DNA of 43,824 nucleotides from an uncultured Bacteroidales bacterium (GTDB lineage Bacteria > Bacteroidota > Bacteroidia > Bacteroidales > Barnesiellaceae): the NCBI GenBank assembly GCA_949298955.1, contig CASFYQ010000017.1:1-43824 (forward strand). The letters are read 5' to 3'. Position 1 is the stretch's first letter. The number at the start of each line of letters is the position of its first letter. Positions 7,327 through 15,904 of the stretch are shown here, piece after piece. The position numbers were made by a program, and so were the translations under genes. The notes beneath the pieces were generated by a model. That model saw only the letters and a program-made list of their open reading frames with translations. It searched no databases and was not told where the DNA came from.

Positions 7327-8817
7327 ATGAAGACGCAAAAAATATATTTTTTCCTGTGCATGGCAGCTCTCTTTTTGTCAGGCCTTTCGTGTAGTCCTAC
7401 CGATGATGAGACTACTTATACGATGTCGGAGAGTGTGCGGGTTACAGCCTTTTCGCTGGCCGCTAACGACTCGGTACTGGCCCATCTCGATACGATATTC
7501 TTCACCATCGACTTGAACGGGGGACAAATCTACAATGCCGATTCGCTGCCGGTGGGTACCGATGTATCGGCTTTGATTGCCGACATCTCGTTCGACAACG
7601 TGGGGCAGGCCAAAATCATTATGGGGCGGAGCAATCCTGCCGACAACGATACTATCGACTATTTGGCTGTACCGACCGATTCAATCGATTTTACCTCGAA
7701 AGTGTCGTTGGTGGTGACTGCCCAAAACGGATTTACCGAGAAATGGTATTCGGTGAAAGTCAATGTACATCAGATAGACCCCGATTCGCTTTATTGGAAT
7801 GCCCCCTTCGGGGTGAAACCTCTGCCTTGTGGCAGCGGGGTGACGGTAACCGATCAAAAGGCGGTCTATTTTAAGGATAAAGTGTATTCGTTTATCGAAA
7901 CAGATGCGGCCTATACGCTGTATACCACCGACAATCCCTATGCCGACGACTGGATTTCGCAAGAGCTGACTCTCGATTTTACGCCCGACGTGAAATCGGT
8001 ACAGGCGACCGACGAGGCCCTCTATATGCTTTCGCAGACAGGCGAGCTTTATCGGTCGGACGACGGGGCAACCTGGACCTCGACAGGGCAAACTTTCTAT
8101 TCGCTCGTGGGAACGTGGAAATCGCGGGTGCTGGGTATTGTTTCGGATAATGGGACCTACAAGCACGACTGTTATCCGCGGCCCGACGGGTTTGCTCCCT
8201 ATCCCGCACCGTCCAATTTCCCCATCACCGGCAGCAGCCCGATGGTGACTTTTGTCTCGGAGTATGATTTGGATTCGCCGCAGTCGATTATGGTGGGCGG
8301 TCGTATGGCCGACCATAGCCTCACGGGAGCTACCTGGGGATATGACGGCGAGGCTTGGGCTCAACTCGAAGGGTCGATAAAACCCTGTGAGGGAGCTTTG
8401 CTTTTCCCCTATTTTACCTTTACCACCAACGAATATTGGATTACGACACAATATACCTCGTGGATTGTTATTGGCGGGCGTGAAGCCCAGGGTGTGGCCG
8501 ACTCGGTTTATGTCTCGGTCAATAACGGAAACAGCTGGACCAAAGCCCCCGAATTGCTGGCGATGCCTACCTATATCAATCCTCGGTCATTCGCTTCGGT
8601 GCTGGTAATCGATGCCGATTTCGCAGCTTCGCAAACGTCGGCTCCCCTATGGAAATTCATGCCGGTACACCGGGTTGCGGCTATGGCAGCGACCGGTGCC
8701 GACGATTATAAGATTCCCTACATCTATATCTTCGGAGGAGAGAACAACTCGGGCAACGTCTACAACCAGATATGGCGAGGAGCGATAGGTCGCCTGCGGT
8801 ATCCTCCTATACCGTGA
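7327..8817 (+). CDS. DUF6242-like lipoprotein
   Basis: 496 residues from the ATG at 7327 (the in-frame TTG just before it is unlikely to be used). The signal peptide ends in a lipobox LSGLSC, so this is an envelope lipoprotein. The N-terminal third (VTAFSLAANDSVLAHLDTIF and following) resembles the DUF6242 domain common in Bacteroidales. The rest has repeated strand-rich units with SDDGATW-, NNGNSW- and FGGENNSGNVYNQIW-type turns, typical of a beta-propeller (Kelch/BNR-like). No catalytic residues are recognised. It lies upstream of the DUF6089-uppS-bamA block. The family name is from memory; function is unknown. Confidence 0.85.
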   Translation: MKTQKIYFFLCMAALFLSGLSCSPTDDETTYTMSESVRVTAFSLAANDSVLAHLDTIFFTIDLNGGQIYNADSLPVGTDVSALIADISFDNVGQAKIIMGRSNPADNDTIDYLAVPTDSIDFTSKVSLVVTAQNGFTEKWYSVKVNVHQIDPDSLYWNAPFGVKPLPCGSGVTVTDQKAVYFKDKVYSFIETDAAYTLYTTDNPYADDWISQELTLDFTPDVKSVQATDEALYMLSQTGELYRSDDGATWTSTGQTFYSLVGTWKSRVLGIVSDNGTYKHDCYPRPDGFAPYPAPSNFPITGSSPMVTFVSEYDLDSPQSIMVGGRMADHSLTGATWGYDGEAWAQLEGSIKPCEGALLFPYFTFTTNEYWITTQYTSWIVIGGREAQGVADSVYVSVNNGNSWTKAPELLAMPTYINPRSFASVLVIDADFAASQTSAPLWKFMPVHRVAAMAATGADDYKIPYIYIFGGENNSGNVYNQIWRGAIGRLRYPPIP

Positions 8818-8902
8818 TGCAGAAGAGGGAAGGAGCGATAGATATACTTTTCGTCGGTTTATTTCGTTTTATGTATGTAGACATGTAAAGATGGGTACGC
8901 AC

Positions 8903-9577
8903 ATGAAAAAAATAATTCCGATTATAGTTATACTTATCGGCAGTACAGCCGCTTTATCGGCACAGGAGTTCCGTTACGATGCGGGTCTTGCTGGCGGGAT
9001 AAGCTGCTATATGGGCGATGCGAATCAGGTTTCGCCGTGGCATAGGCCGGGCGTGGCGGCAAGCGGGGTATTCCGCTTTCTGCTGAACTATCGCTGGGCC
9101 GTAAAGACCGATTTTTCGGCCATGCAGTTTTCGGGCGATACGCGCGATTTCGACAACCGCTTTCCCAACGGGAGCGATTATTCGTTCGAGAGTTGGCAAT
9201 ACCGGCTGGGCGGGCAGATAGAGTTCAACTTTTTCAACTATGGAGTTGGATACTCTTACCAGGGCACGAAGCGCCTCTCGCCCTATTTGCTGGCCGGAGT
9301 CGGGGTGGGATACTCGACTGTCGAGGGCGGTTATGTGAGTGTAGACGGTTCGCTGGGAGTGGGGATAAAATACAAGATAGCCCCGCGGTGGAACATCAGT
9401 TTGGAGTTTGCCATGCACAAGACGTTGGGCGACAGTTTCGACGGCAAGGCATTGGGCGACCCCTATAATATAAAAAGTAGCGTGCTGAAGAATACCGATT
9501 GGTTCTCGACGACTTTGTTCTCGATTACGTATGAATTTGGCCGCAAGAAAGAAATTTGTAACAACGATAATCGTTGA
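8903..9577 (+). CDS. DUF6089-like outer-membrane beta-barrel protein
   Basis: 224 residues from ATG 8903, chosen because the signal peptide MKKIIPIIVILIGSTAALSA then starts cleanly, with cleavage before QEF; ATG 8891 would add four residues. The mature part has alternating aromatic strands (ISCYMGDANQVSPW, YRWAVKTDFSAMQFSGD, YLLAGVGVGYSTVEG, WNISLEFAMHKTLGD) and ends in SITYEFGRKK, as in 8-strand outer-membrane barrels. A gene of this family sits next to uppS and bamA in many Bacteroidales. Its stop is 5 nt before the uppS ATG, suggesting one operon and a role in the cell envelope. Molecular function unknown. Confidence 0.87.
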   Translation: MKKIIPIIVILIGSTAALSAQEFRYDAGLAGGISCYMGDANQVSPWHRPGVAASGVFRFLLNYRWAVKTDFSAMQFSGDTRDFDNRFPNGSDYSFESWQYRLGGQIEFNFFNYGVGYSYQGTKRLSPYLLAGVGVGYSTVEGGYVSVDGSLGVGIKYKIAPRWNISLEFAMHKTLGDSFDGKALGDPYNIKSSVLKNTDWFSTTLFSITYEFGRKKEICNNDNR

Positions 9578-9582
9578 AGAGA

Positions 9583-10320
9583 ATGACTTACGCAGAGCAG
9601 ATAAATCGTACTCGTGTGCCGAAGCACATCGCCATCATCATGGACGGTAACGGACGTTGGGCCAAAGAGCGGGGATTGGATCGCTCGGAGGGTCACCGCA
9701 AGGGTCTTGACATCGTTCACGAAATTACCGATGCGGCCGCTGAGGTGGGTGTACAATATCTCACACTATACGCTTTTTCTACCGAGAACTGGAACCGTCC
9801 TCAGGCCGAGGTCGACGCCCTCATGGCGCTGGTCGTTTACGGCATCGAACGCGAAACGCCCGGTATGGTCGAGAAGGGAGTTCGTCTGTCGGTCATCGGC
9901 GATATAGATCGATTGCCGGCCGATGTGAGAACCCGTCTGCTGAAATGTATCAGTGACACATCGGGCGGAAAACGTATTGTGCTCAATCTGGCTCTCAGTT
10001 ATTCGTCGCGATGGGAGATTGCCCGCGCTGCTCGCTGTATAGCCCGGGAGGTCGAGGCCGGGACTTTGGCTGTCGACGATATTACCGAGACAACTCTCGA
10101 CCGCTATATGACCACGGCCGACATGCCTAACCCCGATTTGTTGATTAGAACCGGCGGCGAGATACGCCTCAGTAATTTCCTGCTGTGGCAGCTGTCGTAT
10201 GCCGAGTTCTATTTTACCGAGGAGTATTGGCCCGATTTTACCGGCGAGAGCCTTTACAAGGCTATCGTCGAGTTCCAGTCGCGGGAACGTCGATTCGGGA
10301 AAACGAGTGAACAACTATAA
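9583..10320 (+). CDS. uppS: Isoprenyl transferase (undecaprenyl diphosphate synthase)
   Basis: 245 residues from ATG 9583; an in-frame TTG at 9574 would overlap the previous stop. It condenses isopentenyl diphosphate units onto farnesyl diphosphate to give the C55 lipid carrier for peptidoglycan and O-antigen. Motifs: HIAIIMDGNGRWA with catalytic Asp near residue 21, GHRKG, LYAFSTENWNRP, and the C-terminal PDLLIRTGGEIRLSNFLLWQ-type block followed by YAEFYFTEEYWPDF. Length is standard. It is followed closely by bamA, so lipid carrier and outer-membrane assembly genes are co-expressed. Confidence 0.96.
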   Translation: MTYAEQINRTRVPKHIAIIMDGNGRWAKERGLDRSEGHRKGLDIVHEITDAAAEVGVQYLTLYAFSTENWNRPQAEVDALMALVVYGIERETPGMVEKGVRLSVIGDIDRLPADVRTRLLKCISDTSGGKRIVLNLALSYSSRWEIARAARCIAREVEAGTLAVDDITETTLDRYMTTADMPNPDLLIRTGGEIRLSNFLLWQLSYAEFYFTEEYWPDFTGESLYKAIVEFQSRERRFGKTSEQL

Positions 10321-10332
10321 ATGAAACAGTAA
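10321..10332 (+). other. Three-codon mini-ORF between uppS and bamA
   Basis: ATG AAA CAG TAA begins the base after the uppS stop and ends 6 nt before the bamA ATG. It may be chance or a tiny coupling ORF that carries terminating ribosomes to bamA. Confidence 0.3.
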
Positions 10333-10338
10333 TTGAAA

Positions 10339-12990
10339 ATGCAATATAATATGCCTTTGAGGTATCTGGCCGTCCTTGTGACATTGTCCTTGTGTTCATT
10401 GGCGGCAACCGCACAGAATGAAGAAAAGCTCGACACGATATACAACCCCAAAGTTGTCTACTCGGCTATTCCGCAGAAATACGAAATTGCCGGCATTACC
10501 GTGACCGGCGCACCCAACTATGAGGATTATGTGCTCATCGGGTATTCGGGGCTCGAGGTGGGGCAGGTTATCGAGATTCCCGGCAATGCCATCACCGACG
10601 CGGTCAAGAAATTTTGGCGGCAGGGCCTTTTTTCCGACGTGGTTGTCAAATTGACGAAAACTTATGGCGACAAGGCCTGGATTGAAATTCAACTCAAACA
10701 ACAGCCTCGTATCTCGCAAATCAATTATCATGGTCTCAAAAAGAGCGAACGGGAAGATTTGGAAATGCGTTTGGGACTGGTGAAGGGTAATCAAATCACT
10801 CCCAACATCGTAGACCGGGCTACCTCTATCATCAAGAAGCATTTTGAGGAAAAGGGGTTCAAGAATGCCGAGGTAAACATCAAGCAGACCGATGACCTCA
10901 CTCACGAAAACGAAGTAATTGTCGACATTTATATCGACAAAAAAGAGAAAATCAAGGTCCACAAGATATACATCGAGGGGAATCAGGCTCTCTCGGACAG
11001 AAAAATCAAGTGGGCTATGAAGAAGACCAACGAGAAAGGTAACCTGCTTCACCTTTTCCGCACCAAGAAATTTGTCGAAGAGAATTACAAGAACGACAAG
11101 AATCTCATTATCGAAAAATATAACGAGTTGGGTTATCGCGATGCTACTATCGTGAGCGACAGTGTAGTACGCTATAACGACAAGACGGTCGACGTTTACC
11201 TTACCATCGACGAAGGTGAGAAATATTATATTCGCAACATCGAGTGGGTGGGTAATACCATCTATCCTTCGGACTATCTTTCGGCCGTGTTGGGCATGAA
11301 GCCGGGCGATGTCTATAACCAGAAGATGCTGAACAAGCGTACGATGGAGGACGAAGATGCCGTAGCCAACCTCTATATGGACCGCGGTTACCTTTTCTTC
11401 CAGCTGGTGCCCATCGAAGGCAATGTGCAAAACGACTCCATCGACTTGGAGATACGCCTCTTCGAGGGACCGCAAGCCCGTATCAACAAAGTGGTTATCA
11501 ACGGTAACGACCGGTTGTACGAGCATGTGATACGCCGTGAGTTGCGTACGAAGCCGGGTGAACTGTTCAGCAAGTCGGATCTCATGCGTTCGGCTCGTGA
11601 AATCGCACAGACCGGCCACTTTGACCCCGAAACGATGGATATTCAGCCCGAACCGAACGAAGAGAACGGTACGGTAGACCTTATCTACAACCTCGAATCG
11701 AAGGCCAATGACCAAATCGAATTTTCGGCCGGTTGGGGCCAGACGGGTGTAATTGGTAAACTCAGCTTGAAATTTACCAATTTCTCGGTTCGGAATTTAT
11801 TGAATCCCAAATCGTTCAAAGGTATTATCCCGCAGGGCGACGGCCAAACCTTCACCATCAGTGCACAGACCAACGCGCGCTACTATCAGCAATACAGTAT
11901 CTCGTTCTATGACCCCTGGTTCGGGGGCAAACGTCCTAACTCGTTCCAATTCTCGGCCTATTACAGCCGCCAGACCGGTATCGAGAGCTCGTTTTTGAGC
12001 AACGCCTATAACAGCATTTACAACAATGCTCTTTATGGCAGCTATTACGGTAATTACTACGGCAGTTATTATGGCAATTATTACGACGATTATTACCAGA
12101 ATGCCTATGAGAATGCACTCGACCCCAGCAAGTCGTTGCAGATGGTGGGTGTATCGTTCGGATTCGGCAAGCGGTTGGAGTGGCCCGACGACTACTTTAC
12201 CTTTATGGCCGAGCTTGGTTACCAGGCCTATATTCTCAAAAACTGGGAGTACCTTTACTACATGCAGAACGGTACTTCGCACAGTTTCACACTGGGCCTG
12301 ACCTTGGGACGTAGTTCAATCGACAACCCCATCTATACTCGCCGCGGTTCGCAGTTTACCCTGTCGGCCCAGTTCACACCGCCCTATTCGCTCTTCTCCA
12401 AGACCGACTACAAGTCTCTCTACGAGAGTTCGTCGCAAGCCGACCGCGAGAAGCTTTACCGCTGGATCGAGTATTATAAAATCAAGTTCAAGAGCAAGGT
12501 CTACACCCCGTTGAACAATTCGGAGAAATATACACTGGTGCTTATGGGTCGTGCCGATTTCGGTTTGCTGGGTTCGTACAACAAATACAAGCAGACACCT
12601 TTCGAGACCTTCTATGTGGGAGGTGACGGTATGACCGGCTCCTATACCTATGCGACCGAAACCATCGGGTTGAGAGGTTACGACAACGGTTCGCTCACGC
12701 CCTACTCCGACGGTCGCGCCTATACCCGATTCTCGATGGAGCTGCATTTCCCGTTCTTGTTGCAACCCTCGTCGACCATCTATGGTCTGGCTTTTGTCGA
12801 GGGAGGTAACGCCTGGACCCGGCTCTCGGATTTCAACCCCTTCTCGCTGAAACGTTCGGCCGGTGTGGGTGTGCGCATCTTCCTGCCGATGATTGGTCTG
12901 ATGGGTATCGACTGGGCCTACGGTTTCGATAAGGTGCAGGGAGAGCGTGGCGGCAGCCATTTCCATTTCATCTTGGGTCAGGAATTTTAA
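10339..12990 (+). CDS. bamA: Outer membrane protein assembly factor BamA
   Basis: 883 residues from ATG 10339. The signal peptide ends around SLAATAQ. Five POTRA-type repeats follow up to about residue 450; each has a ..GN..-type turn, such as YIEGNQALSDRKIKWAM, IEWVGNTIYPSDYLSAV and VVINGNDRLYEHVIRREL. The C-terminal Omp85 barrel holds the SPFVGG-like region FYVGGDGMTGSY, the GLRGYDNGSLTP segment and an aromatic end FILGQEF. It folds and inserts barrel proteins in the outer membrane. A Tyr/Asn/Gly-rich insertion with three 8-residue repeats sits at about 566-589, probably in a surface loop. Followed by a terminator and two Skp-like chaperone genes that would feed it. Confidence 0.95.
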   Translation: MQYNMPLRYLAVLVTLSLCSLAATAQNEEKLDTIYNPKVVYSAIPQKYEIAGITVTGAPNYEDYVLIGYSGLEVGQVIEIPGNAITDAVKKFWRQGLFSDVVVKLTKTYGDKAWIEIQLKQQPRISQINYHGLKKSEREDLEMRLGLVKGNQITPNIVDRATSIIKKHFEEKGFKNAEVNIKQTDDLTHENEVIVDIYIDKKEKIKVHKIYIEGNQALSDRKIKWAMKKTNEKGNLLHLFRTKKFVEENYKNDKNLIIEKYNELGYRDATIVSDSVVRYNDKTVDVYLTIDEGEKYYIRNIEWVGNTIYPSDYLSAVLGMKPGDVYNQKMLNKRTMEDEDAVANLYMDRGYLFFQLVPIEGNVQNDSIDLEIRLFEGPQARINKVVINGNDRLYEHVIRRELRTKPGELFSKSDLMRSAREIAQTGHFDPETMDIQPEPNEENGTVDLIYNLESKANDQIEFSAGWGQTGVIGKLSLKFTNFSVRNLLNPKSFKGIIPQGDGQTFTISAQTNARYYQQYSISFYDPWFGGKRPNSFQFSAYYSRQTGIESSFLSNAYNSIYNNALYGSYYGNYYGSYYGNYYDDYYQNAYENALDPSKSLQMVGVSFGFGKRLEWPDDYFTFMAELGYQAYILKNWEYLYYMQNGTSHSFTLGLTLGRSSIDNPIYTRRGSQFTLSAQFTPPYSLFSKTDYKSLYESSSQADREKLYRWIEYYKIKFKSKVYTPLNNSEKYTLVLMGRADFGLLGSYNKYKQTPFETFYVGGDGMTGSYTYATETIGLRGYDNGSLTPYSDGRAYTRFSMELHFPFLLQPSSTIYGLAFVEGGNAWTRLSDFNPFSLKRSAGVGVRIFLPMIGLMGIDWAYGFDKVQGERGGSHFHFILGQEF
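12034..12105 (+). repeat. Triplicated 24-nt repeat inside bamA
   Basis: Two near-identical 24-nt units at 12034-12057 and 12058-12081 (both YGSYYGNY) and a diverged third (YDDYYQNA, 12082-12105). The encoded stretch is tyrosine-rich. Such in-frame repeats can expand or contract. Confidence 0.75.
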
Positions 12991-13033
12991 TTTGTGAAAA
13001 AATAGACACTTTTTGTGTTAAATGCTTTAAAAG

Positions 13034-13070
13034 GATAGCGTGGTTTAATAGAATCACGCTATCTTTATTT
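13034..13070 (+). terminator. Terminator after bamA
   Basis: Stem GATAGCGTG (13034-13042) / CACGCTATC (13055-13063) with a 12-nt loop, followed by TTTATTTTT. Confidence 0.85.
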
Positions 13071-13144
13071 TTCGGAGACTGTTCAATAGAGACATTCTCT
13101 TCTCGAGACCATAAAAATGTATTAACTAAACCCAGTGAAATAAG

Positions 13145-13660
13145 ATGAAAAGAATAGTCCTTTTGGCGATTGCGGCAATGGCTTTTGCCGCCTCGTCGGT
13201 AGCCCAGAAATATGCGTTGGTCGACATGGAGTATATTCTCAAAAATATACCGGCCTACGAGATGGCCAACGAGCAGTTGAACCAGGTGTCGCAACGCTGG
13301 CAGAAAGAGTGTGACGACTTGGCTGCCGAAGCCAAGACGATGTACAAGAACTATCAGTCGGATCTCGTGTTCCTCACCGAGGAGATGAAGGTAAAACGCG
13401 AGGAGGAGATTCGCGACAAGGAGACCGAGGTGGTAGAGTTGCGCCGCCAATATTTCGGCCCCGAAGGCGAACTGTTCAAAAAACGCGAGAGCCTTATGAA
13501 ACCTATTCAGGACGATATTTACAACGCCATCAAGAAAATCTCGGAGGATAAAGGCTACTCGATGGTAATCGATCGCGCCTCGTCGCCCAACATTATTTTT
13601 GCTTCGCCCAAGGCCGATATTAGTAATGAAGTGCTTGCGAAGTTAGGATATTCGAAATAA
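13145..13660 (+). CDS. Skp/OmpH family periplasmic chaperone (copy 1)
   Basis: 171 residues with a signal peptide (MKRIVLLAIAAMAFAASSVA, then QKYALVDMEYIL). The family opening 'y.lvD.eyIl..iP.y' is followed by a long charged helix (about 50-125), the tentacle of Skp trimers, and a closing strand segment GYSMVIDRASSPNIIFA. Skp holds unfolded outer-membrane proteins on their way to BamA. It follows bamA after a terminator, and a second paralogue follows at once. Possibly expressed both from bamA read-through and its own promoter, which I could not identify. Confidence 0.9.
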   Translation: MKRIVLLAIAAMAFAASSVAQKYALVDMEYILKNIPAYEMANEQLNQVSQRWQKECDDLAAEAKTMYKNYQSDLVFLTEEMKVKREEEIRDKETEVVELRRQYFGPEGELFKKRESLMKPIQDDIYNAIKKISEDKGYSMVIDRASSPNIIFASPKADISNEVLAKLGYSK

Positions 13661-13665
13661 ATGCG

Positions 13666-13673
13666 TATTTTTG
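13666..13673 (+). promoter_or_regulatory. -7 promoter element for the second ompH gene
   Basis: TATTTTTG fits TAnnTTTG and lies in the 50-nt gap between the two chaperone genes, 37 nt before the second ATG. It would allow separate control of copy 2. Confidence 0.5.
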
Positions 13674-13710
13674 CACTGCTATTCAAGACTAACAACAAAA
13701 CAAATATAGT

Positions 13711-14226
13711 ATGATTAAGAAATTTCTTTTTGCAGCTGTGTGCTTTTGCTCGTTGAGCTTCATGGCGCAGGCGCAGCAGACCCTTAAATTCGGTACTGTA
13801 AATTCTCAGGAAATTTTCATGTTGATGCCCGAGAAAGCAACGGCCGAGAAAACTCTTCAAGATATTAACAAGAAATATGAAGATGAGTTTTTAAAGATAC
13901 AGGAAGAATTTACCAAAAAATATAAAGAGTATATGGCTTTGGGCGACACGATTCCCGAGACGATTCGCGCCCGTCGCATGCAAGAGGTGCAAGACTCTCA
14001 ATCGCGTATCGAGAGCTTCCGCGAAATGGCCGCTCAAGATATTCAAAAACAGCAAGAGGCTCTTTTCATGCCTATCCAGCAAAAGCTGATGGAGGCTATC
14101 AAATCGGTAGGAGCCGAGGGCAAGTATACCTATATTTTCGACTTGGCTTATCCGGTGGTGATTTATCAGGGAGCACCCAGTGAAGATGTGACTCCGCTGG
14201 TAAAAGCCAAATTGGGATTGAAATAA
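13711..14226 (+). CDS. Skp/OmpH family periplasmic chaperone (copy 2)
   Basis: 171 residues with a signal peptide ending FMAQAQ, then LKFGTVNSQEIFMLMPEKATAEKTL, the standard OmpH opening. A long helical, Gln/Glu/Lys-rich middle (about 48-130) forms the coiled-coil arms, and a C-terminal strand region reads YTYIFDLAYPVVIYQG. It is a tandem paralogue of copy 1 with the same length but diverged sequence. Paired ompH genes after bamA are usual in Bacteroidetes; whether they form mixed trimers is not known from sequence. A terminator follows. Confidence 0.92.
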   Translation: MIKKFLFAAVCFCSLSFMAQAQQTLKFGTVNSQEIFMLMPEKATAEKTLQDINKKYEDEFLKIQEEFTKKYKEYMALGDTIPETIRARRMQEVQDSQSRIESFREMAAQDIQKQQEALFMPIQQKLMEAIKSVGAEGKYTYIFDLAYPVVIYQGAPSEDVTPLVKAKLGLK

Positions 14227-14250
14227 TTTCCCTTTATCGAGGGATTTCAT

Positions 14251-14282
14251 AAAAGGGTGATAACGTACTTATCATCCTTTTT
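14251..14282 (+). terminator. Terminator after the second ompH gene
   Basis: Arms AAAAGGGTGATAA (14251-14263) and TTATCATCCTTTT (14269-14281), one G-U pair, 5-nt loop, ending in a T-run. It is 18 nt before murI, so it may attenuate read-through into murI. Confidence 0.8.
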
Positions 14283-14300
14283 CCATATCTGCAAGGAATC

Positions 14301-15149
14301 ATGGCGAATGTGAACAGCGAGTATACGGCTATGGGACCCATCGGAGTCTTCGACTCGGGTTACGGAGGCCTTACCATTCTCGGGCAAATGCGAAAGGGAT
14401 TGCCTCGGTATGACTACCTTTACCTGGGCGACAATGCCCGGGCTCCTTATGGTACGCGGTCGTTCGAGATTGTGTATGAGTTTACCAAGCAGGCGGTGCT
14501 GCACCTTTTCGACGAAGGTTGCCCGTTGGTGATTTTGGCCTGCAACACGGCGTCGGCCAAGGCTCTGCGCAGTATCCAGCAGAACGATTTGCCCCACATT
14601 GCCCCCGACCGGCGGGTATTGGGGGTCATACGACCCACAGTCGAGGCTTTGTCCGAGGTGTCGCAGACGGGGCACATCGGGGTGCTGGCCACGCCGGGAA
14701 CCATACAGTCGCGGTCGTATGAGATGGAGATACGGAAAATGTATCCTCGTTTCAAGGTCTACGGCCAAGCCTGCCCCATGTGGGTCCCGTTGGTCGAAAA
14801 CAACGAAGCGCAAGGGCCCGGTGCCGATTATTTCGTGAAGAAATATATCGGCGAGTTGCTGTCACAGTCGCCTCAAATCGATACCGTGGTGTTGGGCTGT
14901 ACCCATTATCCGCTGTTGTTCGACAAGATTACGGCTTGTCTGCCACCGTCGGTAGCGGTGGTGGTGCAGGGACCGCTGGTGGCCGACAGGCTCGGTGATT
15001 ATCTGCATCGTCACCCCGAGATTGAGACCCGTTGCTCGAAAGGCGGCAGTTGTCGCTACCTCACCACCGAGGCTCCGGGCAAGTTTTCCGAGGCGGCAAC
15101 ACTCTTCCTTAACGAGCCGGTAGAGGCCGAACACATTGTATTGGTATAA
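14301..15149 (+). CDS. murI: Glutamate racemase
   Basis: 282 residues; an internal ATG at residue 11 (MGPIGVFDSG) is an alternative start. Converts L- to D-glutamate for peptidoglycan. Family marks: IGVFDSGYGGLT, YLGDNARAPYG, the first catalytic cysteine in ACNTASA (Cys81), and the second in LGCTHYPLL (Cys200). Two alpha/beta domains of usual length. It follows the ompH pair and precedes a small S4 protein by 23 nt. Only one racemase gene is present in the window. Confidence 0.96.
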   Translation: MANVNSEYTAMGPIGVFDSGYGGLTILGQMRKGLPRYDYLYLGDNARAPYGTRSFEIVYEFTKQAVLHLFDEGCPLVILACNTASAKALRSIQQNDLPHIAPDRRVLGVIRPTVEALSEVSQTGHIGVLATPGTIQSRSYEMEIRKMYPRFKVYGQACPMWVPLVENNEAQGPGADYFVKKYIGELLSQSPQIDTVVLGCTHYPLLFDKITACLPPSVAVVVQGPLVADRLGDYLHRHPEIETRCSKGGSCRYLTTEAPGKFSEAATLFLNEPVEAEHIVLV

Positions 15150-15172
15150 ACAGATGTAAAGATTTTCTGACT

Positions 15173-15706
15173 ATGGCAAAAAAAGAGATGCAACCGGGTA
15201 TCCGGGTAAACAAGTATATTAGTGATTCGGGTTTTTGCTCTCGTCGCGAGGCCGACAAGCTCATTACCGACGAGCGGGTTACTATCAATGGCGAGCCGGC
15301 TACGCTGGGCAGTCGGGTAGAAGAGGGCGACAAGGTGAAAATCGACGGTGAACCGTTGCAATATATTCCGATGGAGCAGCGTGAGTACAAGTTGCGCCGT
15401 TACGGTGCCTCTTCCCGCCGTAATACCTCGTTTGGGGCCGAGGCGACCGAAGAGGGTAAGATTCATCGGCCTTCGCGCAGCCGGTCGGTCGGTCGCGATG
15501 AGGAGCCGCGAGGCGGCCGTCATGAGCGTCGTGCAACACCCTCCGCTCACGAACCCGCGCGCCGGGGTGCTCAACCGGCTAAATCTCATGCAGCAGCAAG
15601 TTCTGATAGAAAGGGGAGGAGTGGACGAGAAGCTTCGACCGACCATTCGCGGGGCCGGGCTTCGACTCCCAAAGGTCGTCCCGACGGGAAACGCCGCCGG
15701 GGTTGA
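15173..15706 (+). CDS. Stand-alone S4 RNA-binding protein with Arg-rich tail
   Basis: 177 residues. The first 65 are an S4 domain very like the N-terminus of RluF/RluB-type pseudouridine synthases: IRVNKYISDSGFCSRREADK, then RVTINGEPATLGSRVEEGDKVKIDGE. The catalytic pseudouridine synthase domain that normally follows is absent. Instead there is a low-complexity basic tail (about 75-177) rich in Arg, Ser, Gly, Ala and Pro. I looked for the catalytic motif in the other frames and found none, so this is not a simple frameshift. It probably binds structured RNA, perhaps rRNA; the role is unknown. A strong terminator lies about 100 nt downstream. Confidence 0.82.
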   Translation: MAKKEMQPGIRVNKYISDSGFCSRREADKLITDERVTINGEPATLGSRVEEGDKVKIDGEPLQYIPMEQREYKLRRYGASSRRNTSFGAEATEEGKIHRPSRSRSVGRDEEPRGGRHERRATPSAHEPARRGAQPAKSHAAASSDRKGRSGREASTDHSRGRASTPKGRPDGKRRRG

Positions 15707-15810
15707 TAATCGCCTTTTATCGGGATATGCTATGCCCGGTATGGTGCGGGTGTGTGGTTTCCCGGGACCGTATTTTGAGCGTCTCCCCTCCGAGGGGTGA
15801 TACAATATGA

Positions 15811-15862
15811 CAAATCCTTTCGCAGAGATTGATGCTTTGCGAAAGGATTTGTCTGTTTTTAT
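15811..15862 (+). terminator. Strong terminator after the S4 gene
   Basis: Perfect 14-bp stem CAAATCCTTTCGCA (15811-15824) / TGCGAAAGGATTTG (15838-15851), 13-nt loop, then TCTGTTTTT. It separates the convergent S4 and YeiH-type genes. The rest of the 15707-15904 gap holds only a small CCCC/GGGG hairpin at 15785-15797. Confidence 0.88.
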
Positions 15863-15904
15863 TGTCTTGAAATCCTTGTTGGGGACGATTCAGGGGCCAT
15901 TGAA

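Noticed and set aside
15348..15800. Possible frameshifted catalytic domain of a pseudouridine synthase after the S4 domain
   Set aside because: The alternative-frame translation lacks the family's catalytic Asp motif and has no domain-like pattern, so a frameshift is not supported.
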